From assembly GCA_963800065.1 (NCBI GenBank), contig CAWCZO010000011.1, positions 186,001 to 250,000 on the forward strand: DNA of 64,000 nucleotides, given 5' to 3'. Origin of the DNA: CAWJFJ01 sp963800065. Its GTDB lineage: Bacteria; Actinomycetota; Acidimicrobiia; Acidimicrobiales; UBA8190. The notes under the pieces were generated by a model, which saw nothing but the letters and a program-made list of their open reading frames with translations, had not been told where the DNA came from and made no database searches. Shown piece after piece: positions 16,199 through 24,365 of the stretch (position 1 is its first letter; each line of letters opens with the position of its first letter). The position numbers were made by a program, and so were the translations under genes.

Positions 16199-18129
16199 CA
16201 ATTCGTCGGGCTGGGAGAACGGGAACCCGAGCCGCTCAGGCCGCAATCAAAACGGCCGACGCAGGTCCACCTCCCAACGAGAGTGGCTTCGTGCTCGTCT
16301 TCTTCGCGCTGGCCATCGTCACCCTCATCGGCATCGCCGCCCTCGTGGTCGACTACGGCTACTGGTCGGTCCGGGCCGAGCAGATCCAACGAGCGGCCGA
16401 CGCGGCGGCACTGGCCGGGGTGGCCTACATGCCCGACATCTCCACGGCGACGGCGGTGGCCAACACGACCGCCGCTGACAACGGGTTCTCCCCCAGCTCC
16501 TACCCCGTGGTGGTCACGGTCCCCACCGACTCCAACGGCAACCCACAGAACGACGAATTGTCGGTCAAGATCACCGATCCCGGTGTCCCGACCTTCTTCG
16601 CCAAGGTCTTCGGTCTCGACTCCATCACCGAGACCCGGTCCTCGATCGCCAAATTCGACCAACCCATCCCTCTGGGAAGTCCGGAGAACTCTCTCGGAAC
16701 CGGCGACCTTCCCTCCGGCACCGCCGCCGGCGCCACCTCCGAAAGCCCAGCGAACTACTGGTTGGCCATCAGTGGGTACTGCACCGCTCGGGAGAACGGC
16801 GACGAATTCTCTTCGTACTACGACGGAAACGACCCCACCGGGGCCACCGTCTGTCCGGTGAACCCCGGCGCCAATCCGCCCTCGACGACCTTCACCAACG
16901 TCGACTACAACCCAGACGGCTACGTCTACGACATCGACGTCCCTCCGGCCCCGAACTCCACCCTGACCGGCAGCCCTGTGACGGTGGAGATCTACGACCC
17001 CTCGTACAACGCACCCATCACGGACGGCAACTGCAACGTCACCACCGCCGGTAGCGACGCCGGCGACAATTCCAACATGGGCTGCGGAATCACCGCATCC
17101 GTCACCACCAACTGGCTGCTCTACGGGCCGGGCACGGGTGTGTTCGACCCCACCCTGGATCCGATCCTCGCTCCCCCCGGCGCCACGCGATCGGGACCCG
17201 GCGTGTTCGGCAGTGGGGACACGACGTGCGAGAACGCCTGGTGTTCGTTGTACGTCATCCCCGCCGGCTCGACGGCGGGGAACTACCACCTCAATCTGTG
17301 GACGACGGCCGGTGAGCAGAACAGCGCCGCCACCAACTCCTTCGCCCTCCGGGCCCTGGTGGGCACCGGACCGCCGCCCTGCGGACTGACATGCACGGCC
17401 GCCTCGGTCGTCGACCCTGCCACCGACACGTTCACCCCGTGCTCGACCATCGCCGAGGGCACCTTCGCCGCCAATCCCCAGTGCCCCGAGATCCACGGGG
17501 ACAAGTACATGGGGATCTACGTGAACTCGGGCCCCTCGGGGGGCCCGGAATGCGACCCCGGGACCCGCTACGAGCAGTCCGCCGTGAATACTCCCCCCCC
17601 TCCACCGGCCACCCCCAACGACGCCGTGACAGGAGACGAGCCCTGTGCCAGCTTCTACCTGGCCCAGGTGGCTCCCAGTTACGCCGGTAAGACGATGACG
17701 ATCACCCTCTTCGACCCCGGGGAGGGTGCCACGGCCATCCAGATACTCCAGCCGGACGGTTCGCCGGCCAGCTTCACCTACCAGACCGACGACACCAACG
17801 CCGAAGACGGCTGTCCCGACGCTGTGACGCCCAACAGCTGCGCCCCCTACGTCAGCGACGACGGGAACGACCCACCGGACCCGGACAACCCCGTCACCTG
17901 CATCTGCGACCCGGGAACGAAGGTCCCCAACTTGCCCGGGCGGACCAGTGCCTCGAAGTACAACGACCGCTACCTGGAGATCCAGGTCCCCATCACCAAC
18001 GATCAGGCCGTCCTCGACGCCAACGGTGGCTGGTACAAGGTGCAGTACGTCTTTGCCTCGCAATCGGTCTCCGACCGCACGACATGGTCCGTCACCATCG
18101 GTGGTAACCCCATCCACCTCATCGGTTAG
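16195..18129 (+). CDS. TadG-like pilus protein with large extracellular domain
   Basis: 644 aa. The N-terminal helix (FVLVFFALAIVTLIGIAALVVDYG) is followed by VRAEQIQRAADAAALAGVAYMPD, the signature of TadG-like proteins. The remaining 560 residues are an Asn/Asp/Cys-rich extracellular region with many paired Cys and acidic loops (DGNDPTGATVC, ICDPGTKVPN), perhaps Ca-binding. Family TadG proteins usually carry a von Willebrand A domain, and no MIDAS motif is obvious here. Start and tadE stop share ATGA. Confidence 0.85.
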   Translation: MTIRRAGRTGTRAAQAAIKTADAGPPPNESGFVLVFFALAIVTLIGIAALVVDYGYWSVRAEQIQRAADAAALAGVAYMPDISTATAVANTTAADNGFSPSSYPVVVTVPTDSNGNPQNDELSVKITDPGVPTFFAKVFGLDSITETRSSIAKFDQPIPLGSPENSLGTGDLPSGTAAGATSESPANYWLAISGYCTARENGDEFSSYYDGNDPTGATVCPVNPGANPPSTTFTNVDYNPDGYVYDIDVPPAPNSTLTGSPVTVEIYDPSYNAPITDGNCNVTTAGSDAGDNSNMGCGITASVTTNWLLYGPGTGVFDPTLDPILAPPGATRSGPGVFGSGDTTCENAWCSLYVIPAGSTAGNYHLNLWTTAGEQNSAATNSFALRALVGTGPPPCGLTCTAASVVDPATDTFTPCSTIAEGTFAANPQCPEIHGDKYMGIYVNSGPSGGPECDPGTRYEQSAVNTPPPPPATPNDAVTGDEPCASFYLAQVAPSYAGKTMTITLFDPGEGATAIQILQPDGSPASFTYQTDDTNAEDGCPDAVTPNSCAPYVSDDGNDPPDPDNPVTCICDPGTKVPNLPGRTSASKYNDRYLEIQVPITNDQAVLDANGGWYKVQYVFASQSVSDRTTWSVTIGGNPIHLIG

Positions 18130-18140
18130 ACGCGAGCGAC

Positions 18141-18941
18141 ATGGCCCAACAGCAATGGCGTCGCACATGGACCACCTGGCAACCGCTCCCCCGCACGGCG
18201 TGGATCGTGGTGGCCGTCGTCGGTGCCTCTTCGCTACTGGTGATCGGCCTGGTCGTCTGGCCCTCGGGAACGTCGTCGCCCACCCTGGCCAGTTCGTCCG
18301 GCCACTCGAAGACCGGGTCGACGGCATCGCCTTCGACGCCCACCACCGCAGCCCCGGTCGTGTCGCAGGTGGGCCCGGGCACGGGGTCGTCGGGCACGGG
18401 GTCGTCGGGCACGGGGTCGTCGGGCACGGGGTCGTCGGGCACGGGGTCGTCGGGCACGGGGTCGTCGGGCACGGGGTCGTCGGGCACGGGGTCGTCGGGC
18501 ACGGGGTCGTCGGGCACGGGGTCGTCGGGCACGGGGTCGTCGGGCACGGGGTCGTCGGGCACGGGGTCGTCGGGCAACGTGGTGTCGCAGGTGGGGCCGG
18601 GCACCGGGACGTCGGGCACGGGATCGTCGGGCACGGGGACCGTGACCCCCACGACCCAGGCACCGCCGGGTACGACGAACGCCCCGGCGGGTTCCGACGG
18701 TCCCATTGAGGCCGGCGTTCCCAACCCACCCGGGGCGGTGACCTCGGTCGTGCTCTCCAAGTCGGACCCCACCTACGCCATCGTCGAATACAAAGGCACT
18801 CCGCCGACGTTCGCTTTGCTCCACCAGAGCGGCTCGGTATGGACGCTGCTGGGCGAGGGCCCGGCCCCGATGCCGTGCGTGAACGGCCTGCCCCTGGGAG
18901 TCCAGGCGGACTTCCTGGGACGGATGCAGGCGTGCGGCTGA
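18141..18941 (+). CDS. Membrane-anchored protein with GTGSS repeat stalk
   Basis: 266 aa. A basic N-terminus and one helix (about residues 19-40) anchor it outward. A Ser/Thr/Pro stretch is followed by 13 identical GTGSS units, flanked on both sides by VVSQVGPGTG. The C-terminal domain of about 80 residues (SVVLSKSDPTYAIVEYKGTPP to FLGRMQACG) contains two Cys. It starts 11 bp after the tadG-like stop, so it is probably co-transcribed. The repeat looks like a flexible stalk that lifts the terminal domain off the membrane. Function is unknown; a pilus-associated surface role is inferred from position. Confidence 0.8.
   Translation: MAQQQWRRTWTTWQPLPRTAWIVVAVVGASSLLVIGLVVWPSGTSSPTLASSSGHSKTGSTASPSTPTTAAPVVSQVGPGTGSSGTGSSGTGSSGTGSSGTGSSGTGSSGTGSSGTGSSGTGSSGTGSSGTGSSGTGSSGTGSSGNVVSQVGPGTGTSGTGSSGTGTVTPTTQAPPGTTNAPAGSDGPIEAGVPNPPGAVTSVVLSKSDPTYAIVEYKGTPPTFALLHQSGSVWTLLGEGPAPMPCVNGLPLGVQADFLGRMQACG
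18381..18575 (+). repeat. Thirteen perfect tandem 15-bp repeats
   Basis: The unit acggggtcgtcgggc recurs 13 times without a mismatch and keeps reading frame (GTGSS). A longer flanking repeat encoding VVSQVGPGTG occurs just before and just after the array. Because the unit is a multiple of three, copy-number change would alter stalk length without a frameshift. Confidence 0.97.
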
Positions 18942-18951
18942 CTTTTCCGCT

Positions 18952-20166
18952 CTACTCCTGACGATCGGCGACCAACCCACGGTCGACGGGCACCGAGCGC
19001 AGCCACCTCCACGTCCCCCAGGCGATGAGCAGGTCACGCGCCAGATAGACGAGGGTGAGGCCGGCGTCGAAGGCGTGCGTCGGTATGAAGCCGAAGCTCT
19101 GGGCGGACACCTCGTACGGGAAGACGACGACGTTGAGCAGGGCGGCCAGGAGCCATTCGGACCGGAACCGGTAGAGGGCCCACAGCGGCATGAGCCAGAT
19201 GACGTACTGCGCCGACAGCACCTTCGAACCGAGCACGGCCACCGTGAGAGAGGCCAGGCAGGCGGCCTCGATCGGGAGCCGGCCCCGGAATTGCGCCCAC
19301 CAGATCCACAGGCACCCGGCCACGGCCGCCAGCTCGACGACCACCCCGACGGGCCCTTCGGCACCGTTCACGATGTTGATGCTGTGAAAGCTGGTCACCA
19401 ACCCCGAGCCGTGCCAGTCGATCAGCAATGACAGTCCGGCGGGAAGGCTCCCGGTCTCCGCCGGTCGGTGCTGGTAGTAGTGCAACGGATTGAGAACGGC
19501 GTCATGGTCGAAGAGGGCGGGCACCCCCACCAGGACCACCATCGACGCCGCCATCCAGGCGAGACGCCTGACCGGGAACCGGCCGCTGCGGCGCCACTCG
19601 GCGATCAGCAGAGCGGGCCAGAAGATCGCCGGGAAGAGCTTGATGACGAACCCGATGCAGCTCCATGTCCAGGCGGCCGACCACCGGCCCTGGCGGGCGG
19701 CCCGGACCGACCAGAAGGCGGCGGCCACGGCGAAGACGTCGTAGCGGCCGGTGACGAGGATCACGGCACCCACGGCCAGGTAGACGATGAGCCGGCGGGC
19801 GGCCTCGATGTCCATCCCGTCCACACCGGACCCCTCGTAACTCGTCACCAGCACCACCAGCACGATTCCGGCGATCACGGCGAAGGCCCATGGATACGAG
19901 AAGGGCAGGAGCAACGGGAGCATGAACACGACGAGGGCGGGCGCCGGGTATTCGAGCGGGAGCCGGTGGAACAGCGGGGCCCTCAGGGCGGCGTGGGCGT
20001 AGGCGGCGTACTCGGTGACGTCGTAGGGATGCAGGAACAGGCAGGACACCACCGTCGCCAGCAGCCACAGGACCAGGGCGGGCATGATGACGGGCCGCCA
20101 TTGACGGCCCATCGACTCTCTCGTCGTCACGGCGCGGGTCTTGAGCGCCTCGGCCATCATCGCCAC
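18952..20166 (-). CDS. GT87-like membrane glycosyltransferase
   Basis: 404 aa with about 10 membrane helices. The first loop has an acidic motif (HPYDVTEYAAYAHAAL) followed by RLPLEYPAPALVVFMLPLLL. Later come VTGRYDVFAVAAAFWSVRAARQGRW and KLFPAIFWPALLIAEWRR. These match polyprenol-phosphate-mannose-dependent alpha-mannosyltransferase-like (GT87/DUF2029) proteins. The GTG at 20166 has a GGAGGAG SD. Probable role: adding mannose or arabinose to envelope glycans; the acceptor is unknown. Confidence 0.78.
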   Translation of the reverse strand: MAMMAEALKTRAVTTRESMGRQWRPVIMPALVLWLLATVVSCLFLHPYDVTEYAAYAHAALRAPLFHRLPLEYPAPALVVFMLPLLLPFSYPWAFAVIAGIVLVVLVTSYEGSGVDGMDIEAARRLIVYLAVGAVILVTGRYDVFAVAAAFWSVRAARQGRWSAAWTWSCIGFVIKLFPAIFWPALLIAEWRRSGRFPVRRLAWMAASMVVLVGVPALFDHDAVLNPLHYYQHRPAETGSLPAGLSLLIDWHGSGLVTSFHSINIVNGAEGPVGVVVELAAVAGCLWIWWAQFRGRLPIEAACLASLTVAVLGSKVLSAQYVIWLMPLWALYRFRSEWLLAALLNVVVFPYEVSAQSFGFIPTHAFDAGLTLVYLARDLLIAWGTWRWLRSVPVDRGLVADRQE

Positions 20167-20336
20167 GTGCGTCGCTCTCCTCCATCGCCCGCGGACACGG
20201 GGGCGGGACCGACGGACCGGTCAGATCACGCCGCCATCCAGACCGTATCCCGGCGACACCCCGACACCGTGTCTTTCGAGGTGGCCCTCGAGGTCCACGC
20301 CGTCGAGGGCGCCCCCGGTCGGTGGCGCCGGCCCGC

Positions 20337-20753
20337 TCAGCTCTGACGTTCGAGAATGACCACGGGGATCTGTCGCGTCGTCTTGGCCTCGTACTCGGCG
20401 AATCCGGGATTGTCCTTCTTGTGGGCCTCCCAGATCTTCGTCCGTTCCTCACCCTCGGCCTCGCGGGCCACGACGGACACCGTCTCCCGGCCCACCTCGG
20501 CCGTCGTCCGGGGATGGGCGAGGAGGTTGTGGTACCAGTCCGGGTTCGTCGGAGCACCCGCCTTGGAGGCGAAGACGGCCAGATCGTCACCGACGGGCCG
20601 GTACATCACCGGGTTCACACGCTCCCGGCCCGTCTTGGCCCCCGTGTGGTGGAGCAGAAGCATCGGTGCGCCTTCGAATTGACCACCCAGCCGGCCACCG
20701 TTGGCCCGGAACTCATCGATGATTCTCTGATTGAGGTCATCCATGTCTGCCAT
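20337..20753 (-). CDS. F420-dependent nitroreductase-like protein (DDN family)
   Basis: 138 aa, the usual length of the deazaflavin-dependent nitroreductase family. Signature features are LLLHHTGAKTGRERVNPVMYRPVGDDLAVFASKAGAP, the NPDWYHNLLAHP motif and a C-terminal strand RQIPVVILER. These proteins bind coenzyme F420 in a split-barrel fold and reduce quinones or nitro compounds. The ATG at 20753 lacks a strong SD. The long upstream in-frame extension is only a shadow of the opposite-strand gene. It supports an F420-making host. Confidence 0.85.
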   Translation of the reverse strand: MADMDDLNQRIIDEFRANGGRLGGQFEGAPMLLLHHTGAKTGRERVNPVMYRPVGDDLAVFASKAGAPTNPDWYHNLLAHPRTTAEVGRETVSVVAREAEGEERTKIWEAHKKDNPGFAEYEAKTTRQIPVVILERQS

Positions 20754-20799
20754 GGGGATCACTTTCGCGCGGCCCGCCCCGGTCCCGCCAGGGTGCGGG

Positions 20800-20805
20800 T
20801 ATAGA
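20800..20805 (+). promoter_or_regulatory. -10 box of a leaderless promoter (FhuF-like gene)
   Basis: TATAGA ends 8 nt before the GTG at 20814, and no SD is present. Confidence 0.5.
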
Positions 20806-20813
20806 ACGACCCC

Positions 20814-21688
20814 GTGACCAGACTGGTGGAAGGTGACCCGGCGGTGACGGCCCTGTCGGGCGCGCTCGAACGCGTCAGCGGCCTCGTCCCGTATCTCACG
20901 GCCCGGATCGACCCGCCCCGGTCGGACCCGCCGCCGGAACCGGCCCGAGCCGGTCCACCACCGCCCGACGACGGGTCGTGGATCCCCTGCCAGACCCTGA
21001 TCGACGACCCGCCAGGGCTGGGCCGGATCATCCGGTCGACGGGAGCGGGGATCGGAACCGACGACCCCGTCGTGGCCGCCTCGGTCTTCGTCCAGGGGTA
21101 CTCCTTCCGGGTGCTCACCATGTCGGTCGCCTGTCTCACCGCATCGGGCGTCGTCCCCGACGCGTCGGCCCCCCGCATGGCCATCGGGCTGGCCCGGAAC
21201 TGGCCGTCGCTCGTCGCCTTCGTCGGGCCCCGGGTGATGGTCCCCGACGTTTCCGAACCGTCCCTGGCGACCACCGACTCCGACACCATCACCGTGGCCC
21301 TCCGATTCGTCGTCGACCACGGCCATCGACGCCCATCTGCGACCGCTGCTCTCCGCCGTCCGCGCCGGCATGGGCGTTCCCTTGGGCGAGCGACTGCTCT
21401 GGGGGAACGTCGCCGCCTCGGCCGCCACCGCCTTCCGGACCATGCAAGGGTGTCTCGGGCCCGTCGTCGAACCGCTGGGCGAGCGCTTCTTCGCCCTGGC
21501 ACCGCAGATGCAGGGACTCGGCTCCTTCCTCGTCGTCGGAGCACGGGGGCCGGCGGGGCTGGTTCTGGGAACGGACCAATTGCTGCCTCTTCGACCGCCT
21601 TCCCGGCGCCGTCCGCTGCGCCGACTGCAGCCGCACCGAAGCGACGGCGCGCCGCCGTGCCTACCGGGAGTCGCTCGACCCGTCCTGA
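20814..21688 (+). pseudogene. Doubly frameshifted FhuF-like ferric-iron reductase
   Basis: About 290 codons across three frames. Frame one (20814 to about 21320) gives MTRLVEGDPAVTALSGALE through TVALRFVVDH. Frame two (about 21322-21545) gives AIDAHLRPLLSAVRAGMGVPLGERLLWGNVAAS through MQGLGSFLVV. Frame three gives RTNCCLFDRLPGAVRCADCSRT, the C-C-x10-C-x2-C [2Fe-2S] motif that ends FhuF-type siderophore-iron reductases. Dropping one G near 21321 and one from the five-G run at 21545-21549 restores a single frame. Function if intact: reductive iron release from ferric siderophores. Sequencing indels are as likely as gene decay. Confidence 0.72.
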
Positions 21689-21706
21689 GGACCGACACCC
21701 GACGGG

Positions 21707-21712
21707 TAGGTT
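21707..21712 (+). promoter_or_regulatory. -10 box of a leaderless promoter (ABC exporter)
   Basis: TAGGTT ends 6 nt before the ATG at 21719, with no SD between. Confidence 0.5.
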
Positions 21713-21718
21713 GGCACG

Positions 21719-22690
21719 ATGCCCGGATCCGAACCCCGGCTCACGGCTCGGCCCACCCTGCACGGCGGCGAACCGATGGTGACGGCACGCGGGTTGGTGA
21801 AGCGGTTCGGGGACTTCGTGGCCGTCGACGGGATCGACTTCGAGATCGCCCGGGGCGAGTCCTACGGACTGCTCGGTCCCAACGGCGCCGGCAAGACGTC
21901 GACCATGCGGATGATCGCCTGCATGTCGCCGGTCTCGGACGGCCGCCTGCGGGTCCTCGGCCTCGACCCGGCCACCGACGGGGCGATGATCCGCAGCCGG
22001 ATCGGTCTCGTCCCCCAGGAGGACACCCTCGACCTCGAGCTCACCGTCCTCGACAACCTCATGATCTACGGGCGCTACTTCGACCTCCCCAAGAAGGTGA
22101 TCCGCCAGCGCGCCGAGAACCTCCTCGAGTTCTCCCAGCTCTCCGACCGCGCCCACGACAAGGTCGAGCCTCTCTCGGGCGGGATGAAACGGCGACTGAC
22201 GATCGCCCGGGCCCTCGTCTCGGAACCGGAGCTCCTCATCCTCGACGAGCCGACCACGGGACTCGACCCCCAGGCGCGCCACCTCCTCTGGGACCGTCTC
22301 TACCGCCTCAAGCTCCAGGGGGTCACCCTGGTCATCACCACCCACTACATGGACGAGGCCGAACAGCTCTGCGACCGCCTGGCCGTCATGGACGGCGGCC
22401 GCTTCGCCGCCGAGGACACCCCCTCGGCCCTCATCGCCCGACACTCGACCCGTGAGGTGGTGGAGCTCCGCTTCGCCCCCGACACCTACGACGACGTGGC
22501 CAAGCAGCTGGACGGGGTGGTGGAGCGGCTCGAGGTCCTTCCCGACCGCCTCCTTCTCTATTCCGACGACGGTGACGGCACTCTGGCCGAGGTCCACCGA
22601 CGGGGTCTCCACCCCGACGGGACCCTGGTCCGGCGGTCCACCCTGGAGGACGTCTTCCTCCGGTTGACGGGCCGGACACTGGTCGAATGA
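21719..22690 (+). CDS. ABC-2 type exporter ATP-binding protein
   Basis: 323 aa. Walker A GPNGAGKTS lies near residue 60, the signature LSGGMKRRL near 155, Walker B LLILDEPTTGLDPQ near 172-185, and the switch TTHYMDEAEQLCDRLAVMDGG follows. The C-terminal domain of about 90 residues is typical of DrrA/NodI-like exporters, which handle drugs, lipids or polysaccharides. The stop overlaps the first permease ATG (ATGA), making a three-gene operon. An ATG at 21776 would also fit the family start. The substrate is unknown. Confidence 0.92.
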   Translation: MPGSEPRLTARPTLHGGEPMVTARGLVKRFGDFVAVDGIDFEIARGESYGLLGPNGAGKTSTMRMIACMSPVSDGRLRVLGLDPATDGAMIRSRIGLVPQEDTLDLELTVLDNLMIYGRYFDLPKKVIRQRAENLLEFSQLSDRAHDKVEPLSGGMKRRLTIARALVSEPELLILDEPTTGLDPQARHLLWDRLYRLKLQGVTLVITTHYMDEAEQLCDRLAVMDGGRFAAEDTPSALIARHSTREVVELRFAPDTYDDVAKQLDGVVERLEVLPDRLLLYSDDGDGTLAEVHRRGLHPDGTLVRRSTLEDVFLRLTGRTLVE

Positions 22691-23532
22691 CCGCCCCTTC
22701 CGAGCTGCGCCCGGCGGTTCCGGAAGCCCGTGCCCCGCTCTCCACCGGGAGGTGGCGACCGGCCACACCGCTCTGGGCCCGCGCCCTCGGCTACTGGATG
22801 TACCAGTACAAGACCACGTGGCGGGGTTCGGTCACCACCAGCTTCCTCTACCCGGTCCTCTACCTCTCGGCCATGGGCGTCGGACTGGGGACCCTGGTGA
22901 ACCGTCACGCCCACCTCGTCGACAAGGTGACCTACATCGATTTCCTGGCCCCCGGGCTCCTGGCCGCCACGGCCATGCAGATCGGCGGCAACGAAGCCAT
23001 GTATCCGGTGATGGGGGCCATCAAATGGGTCCGGACCTACTTCGCCATGCTGGCCACGCCGCTCGGCGCCATCGACGTCCTCATCGGCCACCTGGCCTGG
23101 ATCGCCCTGCGACTGCTCGGGGTGACGGCGATCTACCTGGGCATCATGGCCCTCTTCGGCACCGTCCACTCCCCCTTCGCCCTCCTGGCCGTTCCGGCCG
23201 GCGTCCTCACCGGGATGGCCTTCGCCGCACCCATCGCCGCCTTCGCCGCCACCCAGACCAACGACGTCGCCTTCGCCGCTCTCTACCGGTTCGGTCTGAT
23301 CCCTCTCTTCCTCTTCTCGGGGACCTTCTTCCCCGTCACCCAGTTGCCGGGATGGCTCCAGGCCGTGGCCGAAGCCACACCGCTCTACCACGGGGTGGCC
23401 CTGTGCCGGGACCTCACCCTGGGCCAGTTGGCGGCCGGGCCCGACGTCGTCCATGCCGTCTATCTGGCACTCCTGACCGTCCTCGGATCCGTGGTGGCGG
23501 GCCGGACCTTCCGACGGAGGCTCGTCACGTGA
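22687..23532 (+). CDS. ABC-2 type exporter permease, first copy
   Basis: 281 aa with six membrane helices. The conserved block PLFLFSGTFFPVTQLPGWLQAVAEATPLYHGVALCRDL near the C-terminus is the ABC-2 (NodJ/DrrB-like) signature. It overlaps the ATPase gene by 4 bp and the second permease by 4 bp, so all three are translationally coupled. With its paralogue it probably forms a heterodimeric export channel. Confidence 0.9.
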   Translation: MTAPSELRPAVPEARAPLSTGRWRPATPLWARALGYWMYQYKTTWRGSVTTSFLYPVLYLSAMGVGLGTLVNRHAHLVDKVTYIDFLAPGLLAATAMQIGGNEAMYPVMGAIKWVRTYFAMLATPLGAIDVLIGHLAWIALRLLGVTAIYLGIMALFGTVHSPFALLAVPAGVLTGMAFAAPIAAFAATQTNDVAFAALYRFGLIPLFLFSGTFFPVTQLPGWLQAVAEATPLYHGVALCRDLTLGQLAAGPDVVHAVYLALLTVLGSVVAGRTFRRRLVT

Positions 23533-24341
23533 CCGCTTCGGCCGCCGTCGCCCTGCGGATCACCCCGTCGTTCCTCCTCGGTGGGCGCCGGTCCCGACGC
23601 ATCGTCGAGCGCAACATCCTCGTCTACCGCCGCCAGTGGATCTTCTTCGTCTCCGGCTTCTTCGAACCGTTCTTCTACCTCCTCTCCATCGGCATCGGCC
23701 TCAACCACCTCGTCGGCCCCCTCCCCCTCGGTGGCCACACCGTCGCCTACACCGCCTTCGTGGCCCCCGGCCTCCTGGCCTCGTCGGCCATGAACGGGGC
23801 CGTCTTCGACTCCACCTTCAACATCTTCTTCAAACTGAAGATCGCCAAGACCTACGACGCCATGCTCTCCACCCCGATGGCCCCCACCGACATCGCGCTG
23901 GGCGAGCTCTCCTGGGCGCTGCTGCGCGGCTCGATCTACTCGGCCGCCTTCCTCACGGCCATGACCGGCTTCGGCTACGTCCTCACTCCGTGGGCGGCCC
24001 TCTGCTTCCCCGCCGCCCTCCTGATGAGCTTCGCCTTCGCCTCCGTGGGGATGGCGGCCACCTCCTACATGCGGAGCTGGCAGGACTTCGACAAGGTCTC
24101 CCTGGCCATCATCCCCCTGTTCCTCTTCTCGGCCACCTTCTACCCGCTCACGGTCTACCCGGCGTGGCTCCAGCTCCTCGTCCGCTGCACGCCCCTCTAT
24201 CAGGGGGTGGCCATGGTCCGCGGTCTCGACGCCGGATTGTTCTCGTGGTCGATCCTCGGCCACGTCGCCTACCTGGCCGTCATGGGGGTCGTCGGCCTCG
24301 CCGTCACCGGCCGACGGTTGGCCACGCTGCTGCTCCCCTAG
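23529..24341 (+). CDS. ABC-2 type exporter permease, second copy
   Basis: 270 aa. The GTG at 23529 overlaps the stop of the first permease (GTGA). Six helices are present. FLFSATFYPLTVYPAWLQLLVRCTPLYQGVAMVRGLD matches the ABC-2 C-terminal signature and is paralogous to the preceding gene. The N-terminal RRIVERNILVYRRQWIFFVSGFFEPFFYLLSIGIGL is the usual amphipathic entry plus first helix. It is the heterodimer partner of the first permease. Confidence 0.9.
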   Translation: MTASAAVALRITPSFLLGGRRSRRIVERNILVYRRQWIFFVSGFFEPFFYLLSIGIGLNHLVGPLPLGGHTVAYTAFVAPGLLASSAMNGAVFDSTFNIFFKLKIAKTYDAMLSTPMAPTDIALGELSWALLRGSIYSAAFLTAMTGFGYVLTPWAALCFPAALLMSFAFASVGMAATSYMRSWQDFDKVSLAIIPLFLFSATFYPLTVYPAWLQLLVRCTPLYQGVAMVRGLDAGLFSWSILGHVAYLAVMGVVGLAVTGRRLATLLLP

Positions 24342-24353
24342 AGCCGGGCCCCC

Positions 24354-24359
24354 TACGCT
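24354..24359 (+). promoter_or_regulatory. -10 box of a leaderless promoter (phosphoesterase)
   Basis: TACGCT ends 6 nt before the GTG at 24366; no SD is present. Confidence 0.4.
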
Positions 24360-24365
24360 TCGTCG

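Noticed and set aside
18381..18575. CRISPR-like array
   Set aside because: Repeats are 15 bp, head to tail, with no spacers, in a coding frame; no cas genes nearby.
16099..18729. Very long minus-strand open frame opposite tadE/tadG/repeat gene
   Set aside because: It is a shadow of strong coding on the plus strand, with Pro/Arg-rich composition and no domain; the DDPVP repeats in it only mirror the GTGSS array.
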